From Acinetobacter dispersus (GTDB lineage: Bacteria > Pseudomonadota > Gammaproteobacteria > Pseudomonadales > Moraxellaceae), in assembly GCF_009884975.1 (NCBI RefSeq), contig NZ_CP041970.1, forward strand, positions 3,906,001-3,970,000: a stretch of DNA of 64,000 bases. The letters are read 5' to 3'. This document shows positions 60,574-64,000 of the stretch, in pieces. Made by a program: the position numbers and the translations under genes. The notes below the pieces were generated by a model. The model worked only from the letters and a program-made list of their open reading frames with translations. It did no database searches and was not told where the DNA came from. Numbering within the stretch: the first letter of the stretch is position 1; every line of letters starts with the position of its first letter.

Positions 60574-61008
60574 CTATTCTATGATTGCTGTACCATAAGC
60601 AAACACTTCAACCATACCACCTTGCATCCCTAATTCGGTGGTACTGAGTCGAACTCCCATAATATGATTGGCACCCATGGCATGCGCTTCTTGCTTCAGG
60701 CGAATCACGGCTTCACGACGCGCCCGTTCCACCACACTTTCATAGCTGACCAAGCGCCCACCAAAGAAGTTTCGAATGGTTGCCAGTACATACTTAAAAT
60801 AATCGTGGGAGATCACCACATTGCTACTGACCATTTGCCCATAGGCTGAGGTTTCTACAAAGCGATTGGTATCAATACGGATATGGGAAAATTGCTTTTC
60901 TTTCTGATCCAGCTCACGTAAGTGTTTTTGCTCGATATGACGACCAAAACCCCAACCGACTGAAAATAGGATCAGAAACAGGACAATCTGAAAAATTAAT
61001 CCATCCAT
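60574..61008 (-). CDS. YbjQ-family protein with N-terminal membrane helix
   Basis: A 144-residue protein with a hydrophobic N-terminal helix (about 4-24) and a YbjQ/UPF0145 (heavy-metal-binding-like) domain: VVISHDYFKYVLATIRNFFGGRLVSYESVVERARREAVIRLKQEAHAMGANHIMGVRLST. YbjQ domains form pentamer-like rings; their function is unclear. It starts 8 bp after another YbjQ gene on the same strand. Confidence 0.82.
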   Translation of the reverse strand: MDGLIFQIVLFLILFSVGWGFGRHIEQKHLRELDQKEKQFSHIRIDTNRFVETSAYGQMVSSNVVISHDYFKYVLATIRNFFGGRLVSYESVVERARREAVIRLKQEAHAMGANHIMGVRLSTTELGMQGGMVEVFAYGTAIIE

Positions 61009-61016
61009 AATTATGC

Positions 61017-61367
61017 CTATGCGCCGAATGGATCAGGAAGTTTCGGTGCAATCGGTTGCACCACTACCGCTGTACCATAGACAAATAACTCAGATGCACC
61101 TTGGGCAATATTTGAAGTTGAGAAACGAATGCCGACAATCGCATTGGCACCTAAAGCTTTGGCCTTATCAATCATACGTTGTGTGGCTTCTTGGCGTGAT
61201 TCCTCTAGTAATTCGGTATATCCCGTCAATTCACCACCCACAATATTCTTTAAACCTGCCATCAAATCACGACCAACATGTTTACTACGAACGGTGCTGC
61301 CATAAACCACATCTAGTTGACGTAAGATTTCGTGACCAGGTACAGACTCTAAACTGCTTAGTAACAT
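61017..61367 (-). CDS. YbjQ/UPF0145-family protein
   Basis: A YbjQ-type protein of about 116 residues (MLLSSLESVPGHEILRQLDVVYGSTV...LKNIVGGELTGYTELLEESRQEAT...AKALGANAIVGIRFS). The frame opens at 61466, but that stretch holds the adeK terminator; family alignment and a candidate promoter (TTGCAA at 61424-61429, TATCTT at 61401-61406, 17-bp spacer) support a start near 61367, with ATG 61421 as the alternative. It probably forms an operon with the membrane-anchored YbjQ gene 8 bp downstream. Confidence 0.75.
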   Translation of the reverse strand: MLLSSLESVPGHEILRQLDVVYGSTVRSKHVGRDLMAGLKNIVGGELTGYTELLEESRQEATQRMIDKAKALGANAIVGIRFSTSNIAQGASELFVYGTAVVVQPIAPKLPDPFGA

Positions 61368-61400
61368 CGTATTTTCTAAATCATCAATATATTGAGTTTG

Positions 61401-61429
61401 AAGATAAGAAATATTGGTCATGGTTGCAA
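61401..61429 (-). promoter_or_regulatory. Candidate promoter of the YbjQ operon
   Basis: On the minus strand TTGCAA and TATCTT are separated by 17 bp, directly downstream of the adeK terminator. Each hexamer matches the sigma-70 consensus at 4 of 6 bases. Confidence 0.45.
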
Positions 61430-61430
61430 T

Positions 61431-61458
61431 AAAAAAGCTCACCGAAGTGAGCTTTTTT
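61431..61458 (-). terminator. Terminator of adeK
   Basis: A 12-bp perfect stem (61431-61442 with 61447-61458, loop of 4) whose arms end in A and T runs, 17 bp after the adeK stop codon. Confidence 0.95.
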
Positions 61459-61475
61459 ATTCGCAAAAGATGAAA

Positions 61476-62939
61476 TTATTTTTTTGCGTAATGTTGTTCA
61501 GAGCTCGATGGTTGATGAGCTACAGTTTCACTGGTTGAGGCTTTGAGACCACCGCCAAGTGTTTTGTAAAGTTCAACTTGGTTGTTGAGGTTGGCTTGTT
61601 GTAATAACAATAAACCTTGTTCTGCTGAATAAGCAGAACGTTGTGCATCCAATACGGTTAAATAGCTATCAATACCAGCACGGAAGCGGGCATTTGAAAG
61701 CTTGTATGTTGTATTAGTTGCGTCAACCAAACGACGTTGAGCGGTTAAACGGTCACCAATGTTAGCACGTGTTGCCAAAGCATCATTTACTTCACGGAAA
61801 GCTGACTGTACTGACTTCTCATAGTTAGCAAGTGCAATTTTCTGATCAGTTTCAGAGATTTTGACATTGGCCTTACGAGTACCCCAGTCAAAAATTGGGA
61901 TATTCAAGCTTGGACCAATTGACCATAACGCATTCCCTGATTTGAATAAGTCACTCAAATCAGTTGATGCATAACCAGCAGAACCAGTCAGGCTAATGGT
62001 TGGGAAGAGTTGGGCTTTAGCCGCACCAATATTCGCACCCGCAGCACTTAACTGGTATTCAGATGCTTTCACATCTGGACGGTTGTTGAGCAAGTCACTT
62101 GGTAAGCCAGCGCTAAACACGTTTTGTTGCGTGATACTCGCCACTTGTTGTTGAGGGAGCAAGTTCTGAGGAACTGGCTGACCAACAAGTAAGTTCAACA
62201 AGTTTTGTGCTTGAGCAACTTGAGTCTTGTAGTTCGCGACATCATTGCGTGCAGTTTCAACCGAAATTTGTGCTTGGCGCACAGGGATTTCGCTATCAAT
62301 ACCTACATCGAAACGTTTCTTGTTCAAGTTAAACGAGTCTTGTTGAGCTTTTAGCGTTTGATCCGCAAGTTTCAATTGTGCATTCGCATATGAGTAGTTT
62401 AACCATGCTTGAGTCACTTGGCTGATTAAACTGATCTGCGTTGCATCACGTGAGCTTTGTGTTGCGAGGTAGCTATCTAAAGCTGCATCTTTCAAGCTAC
62501 GTACACGCCCCCAAAAATCTAACTCATATGCAGTTAGGCCCAAACCAACTTGATAGGTTGAATACGGGTTGTTTGGATCACGGGTAGGGGTGACCTGACG
62601 AACGGCGCTACCACTTGCCCCAATAGTTGGCAATTGGTTGTTTTCCGAAATTTGGTATTGCTGTTGCGCTTTTTGAATGTTCAACGTAGCAGTACGTAAA
62701 TCACGGTTATTGGCAAGTGCTAGATCAAGCACTTGCAGTAAACGTTGGTCAGCAAAGAAGTCTTTGTAACCTTGTTCTGCAATTGATTTTCCAGAAGCAT
62801 TGCCATAAGACGCGAAGCTTTCAGGAACATCTGAACTCACAACAGGCTCTGGCCCGCGCATGCTTTGGCAGGCAGCCAAAGATAGCGCGAGTGCAGAGAT
62901 TGCAATGCCACGACTGGAAATAGACCATACAGTTTGCAT
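61476..62939 (-). CDS. adeK: AdeK, outer-membrane channel of the AdeIJK efflux pump
   Basis: AdeK is the TolC/OprM-type trimeric outer-membrane duct of the AdeIJK multidrug RND pump. The 487-residue lipoprotein has lipobox LAAC (Cys24) after MQTVWSISSRGIAI, two repeated outer membrane efflux domains (LALANNRDLRTATLNIQKAQQQYQI, YELDFWGRVRSLKDAALDSY, then LLNNRPDVKASEYQLSAAGANIGAAKAQLFPTISL) and a tail resembling A. baumannii AdeK. ATG 62939 is chosen because it matches the family start; in-frame GTG and TTG lie just upstream. It follows adeJ by 5 bp. Confidence 0.95.
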   Translation of the reverse strand: MQTVWSISSRGIAISALALSLAACQSMRGPEPVVSSDVPESFASYGNASGKSIAEQGYKDFFADQRLLQVLDLALANNRDLRTATLNIQKAQQQYQISENNQLPTIGASGSAVRQVTPTRDPNNPYSTYQVGLGLTAYELDFWGRVRSLKDAALDSYLATQSSRDATQISLISQVTQAWLNYSYANAQLKLADQTLKAQQDSFNLNKKRFDVGIDSEIPVRQAQISVETARNDVANYKTQVAQAQNLLNLLVGQPVPQNLLPQQQVASITQQNVFSAGLPSDLLNNRPDVKASEYQLSAAGANIGAAKAQLFPTISLTGSAGYASTDLSDLFKSGNALWSIGPSLNIPIFDWGTRKANVKISETDQKIALANYEKSVQSAFREVNDALATRANIGDRLTAQRRLVDATNTTYKLSNARFRAGIDSYLTVLDAQRSAYSAEQGLLLLQQANLNNQVELYKTLGGGLKASTSETVAHQPSSSEQHYAKK

Positions 62940-62944
62940 CACGA

Positions 62945-64000
62945 TCAATGCTCCTGAGTATTTAAAGTTTTAGGTTTGTACTTAAAGATACTACGAATCC
63001 ACACGAAGAATACAGGGATAAAGAAGATACCTAAAAGAGTTGAAGAAATTACACCACCAAGTACACCATAACCGACTGAGTGTTGGCTACCAGCGCCCGC
63101 ACCGCTTGCCAAGGCTAATGGTAATACACCAAAACCAAATGCAAGTGTAGTCATGATAATTGGGCGTAAACGCATTTTTGCAGCATGTAATGTTGCTTCA
63201 AAGAGTTCTTCGCCTTGTTCCTGTAATTCTTTCGCAAATTCGACGATCAAGATCGCATTCTTCGCAGATAGACCAATTACGGCAACAATCGCAACCTGGA
63301 AGTAAATGTTAAAGGATAAGTTTGGATCACCTTTAATAATCATACCTAACCATGTCAATGTAAATGCACCGACGATACCTAAAGGTACAACCAGTAATAC
63401 CGAAACAGGTACTGACCAGCTTTCATAGAGTGCAGCAAGACACAGGAACACGATTAATAATGAAAGAACCAACAGAGGAGCCGTTTGGCTACCAGAATCA
63501 CGTTCTTCTAAAGATAAACCTGTCCATTCATAGTCAAAACCAGTTAAGCCCATAGATGGTAACTTACCAATGATTTCTTCCATCGCTAACATTGCATCAC
63601 CAGAGCTGACACCTGGTGCAGGAGTACCTTGAATGTTAACAGATGATACGCCGTTATAACGCTCTAGACGTGGTGAACCATAGGTCCATTCACCTTTGGC
63701 AAAGCCAGAGAAAGGAACCATTTCGCCTTTGTTGTTACGCACATACCACTTGTTCAAGTCTTCAGGCATCATGCGGGTATCCGCTTCACCTTGGACATAA
63801 ACTTTCTTCACACGACCACGGTCAACGAAGTCATTGATATACGAACCACCCCAAGCCATGCTCATAGTGCTGTTAATATCAGCGATACTGACACCCATTG
63901 CACCTGCTTGCGCTTGATCAATGGTGATCTGGTACTGAGGTGTATCTTCTTGACCATTTGGACGTACACCTGCAAGACGTTTATCTTGAGATGCCATACC
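62945..64000 (-). CDS. adeJ: AdeJ, RND efflux pump subunit (C-terminal part, 5' end beyond window)
   Basis: About 350 C-terminal residues of an inner-membrane RND (HAE1) multidrug transporter. The porter part (YQITIDQAQAGAMGVSIADINSTMSMAWGGSYINDFVDRGRVKKVYVQGEADTRM) and the last transmembrane block (ALYESWSVPVSVLLVVPLGIVGAF, SAKNAILIVEFAKELQEQG, MRLRPIIMTTLAFGFGVLPLALA) are typical of AcrB-type pumps. The neighbouring adeK identifies it as AdeJ of AdeIJK. The proton-relay Asp residues lie outside the window, and adeI would be further right. Confidence 0.95.
   Translation of the reverse strand, partial: GMASQDKRLAGVRPNGQEDTPQYQITIDQAQAGAMGVSIADINSTMSMAWGGSYINDFVDRGRVKKVYVQGEADTRMMPEDLNKWYVRNNKGEMVPFSGFAKGEWTYGSPRLERYNGVSSVNIQGTPAPGVSSGDAMLAMEEIIGKLPSMGLTGFDYEWTGLSLEERDSGSQTAPLLVLSLLIVFLCLAALYESWSVPVSVLLVVPLGIVGAFTLTWLGMIIKGDPNLSFNIYFQVAIVAVIGLSAKNAILIVEFAKELQEQGEELFEATLHAAKMRLRPIIMTTLAFGFGVLPLALASGAGAGSQHSVGYGVLGGVISSTLLGIFFIPVFFVWIRSIFKYKPKTLNTQEH

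Noticed and set aside
61368..61466. Extended N-terminus of the first YbjQ protein
   Set aside because: It covers the adeK terminator and a likely promoter and has no counterpart in the YbjQ family.
1..64000. CRISPR arrays, IS transposases, prophage genes, rRNA
   Set aside because: No regularly spaced repeats, transposase or integrase motifs, phage structural genes or rRNA sequence were seen.

Overview
The window is an AT-rich gammaproteobacterial chromosome segment that looks like Acinetobacter. The best evidence is an AdeJ-AdeK efflux pump end (62945-64000 and 61476-62939) closely resembling the AdeIJK system, an Acinetobacter-type pmrCAB locus, tandem FadL-like outer-membrane proteins, paired small porins and the general gene style. 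It does not look obviously like A. baumannii itself, and I cannot name the species from sequence alone. There is no phage, IS element, CRISPR array or rRNA. One tRNA gene, tRNA-Arg(CCU), is present.

Layout, left to right. 1-2.8 kb: two tandem FadL paralogues (-). 3.3-11.0 kb: the complete kdpABCDE potassium-uptake operon with its sensor kinase and regulator (+). 11.2-12.9 kb: a three-lipoprotein operon (CsgG-like, DUF4810, DUF799). 13.0-15.6 kb: an aldehyde dehydrogenase divergent from an AraC regulator. 16.1-21.1 kb: CitMHS transporter, porin, PAP2 phosphatase and a PuuA-like gamma-glutamylpolyamine synthetase. 21.1-24.3 kb: tRNA-Arg, then a PAAR/T6SS-type effector cassette bounded by 52-bp perfect direct repeats, then an AroP-type permease. 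24.7-27.8 kb: prpF, ispA and two small genes. 27.8-31.0 kb: NfeD/QmcA pair, patatin lipoprotein and acyltransferase (-). 31.1-33.8 kb: MFS carrier and second porin. 34.1-39.4 kb: pmrCAB facing a kinase-like gene and a PAP2 phosphatase. 39.7-44.5 kb: gltIJKL and amtB (-). 44.8-48.8 kb: short-chain fatty acid/ketone-body cluster (atoE broken by a frameshift, scoB, scoA, LysR). 48.9-52 kb: a lipoprotein, a secreted protein, a J-domain protein and a DUF559 gene enclosed by palindromic repeats. 52.1-55.0 kb: valS (-). 55.4-60.2 kb: two tandem paralogues of unknown function, an SDR enzyme, a PP-loop ATPase and an OFA-family MFS carrier. 60.6-64 kb: two YbjQ-family genes and adeK-adeJ (-).

Functionally the window is dominated by envelope and transport genes: K+ uptake, glutamate/ammonium uptake, fatty-acid and organic-acid import, lipid A modification and multidrug efflux. 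The most unusual region is the PAAR cassette. It holds a PAAR domain joined, across an apparent one-base homopolymer frameshift, to a C-terminal domain I do not recognise, followed by an overlapping lipoprotein gene that could encode immunity. The cassette sits between a tRNA and a permease, and the permease terminator appears once at each end. Second is the PmrA neighbourhood: near-canonical PmrA-type direct repeats occur upstream of pmrC and also upstream of the converging PAP2 phosphatase gene, suggesting a local lipid-A-remodelling regulon. Two genes (PAAR effector and atoE) are broken at six-base homopolymers, so sequencing error must be excluded before either is called a true pseudogene.
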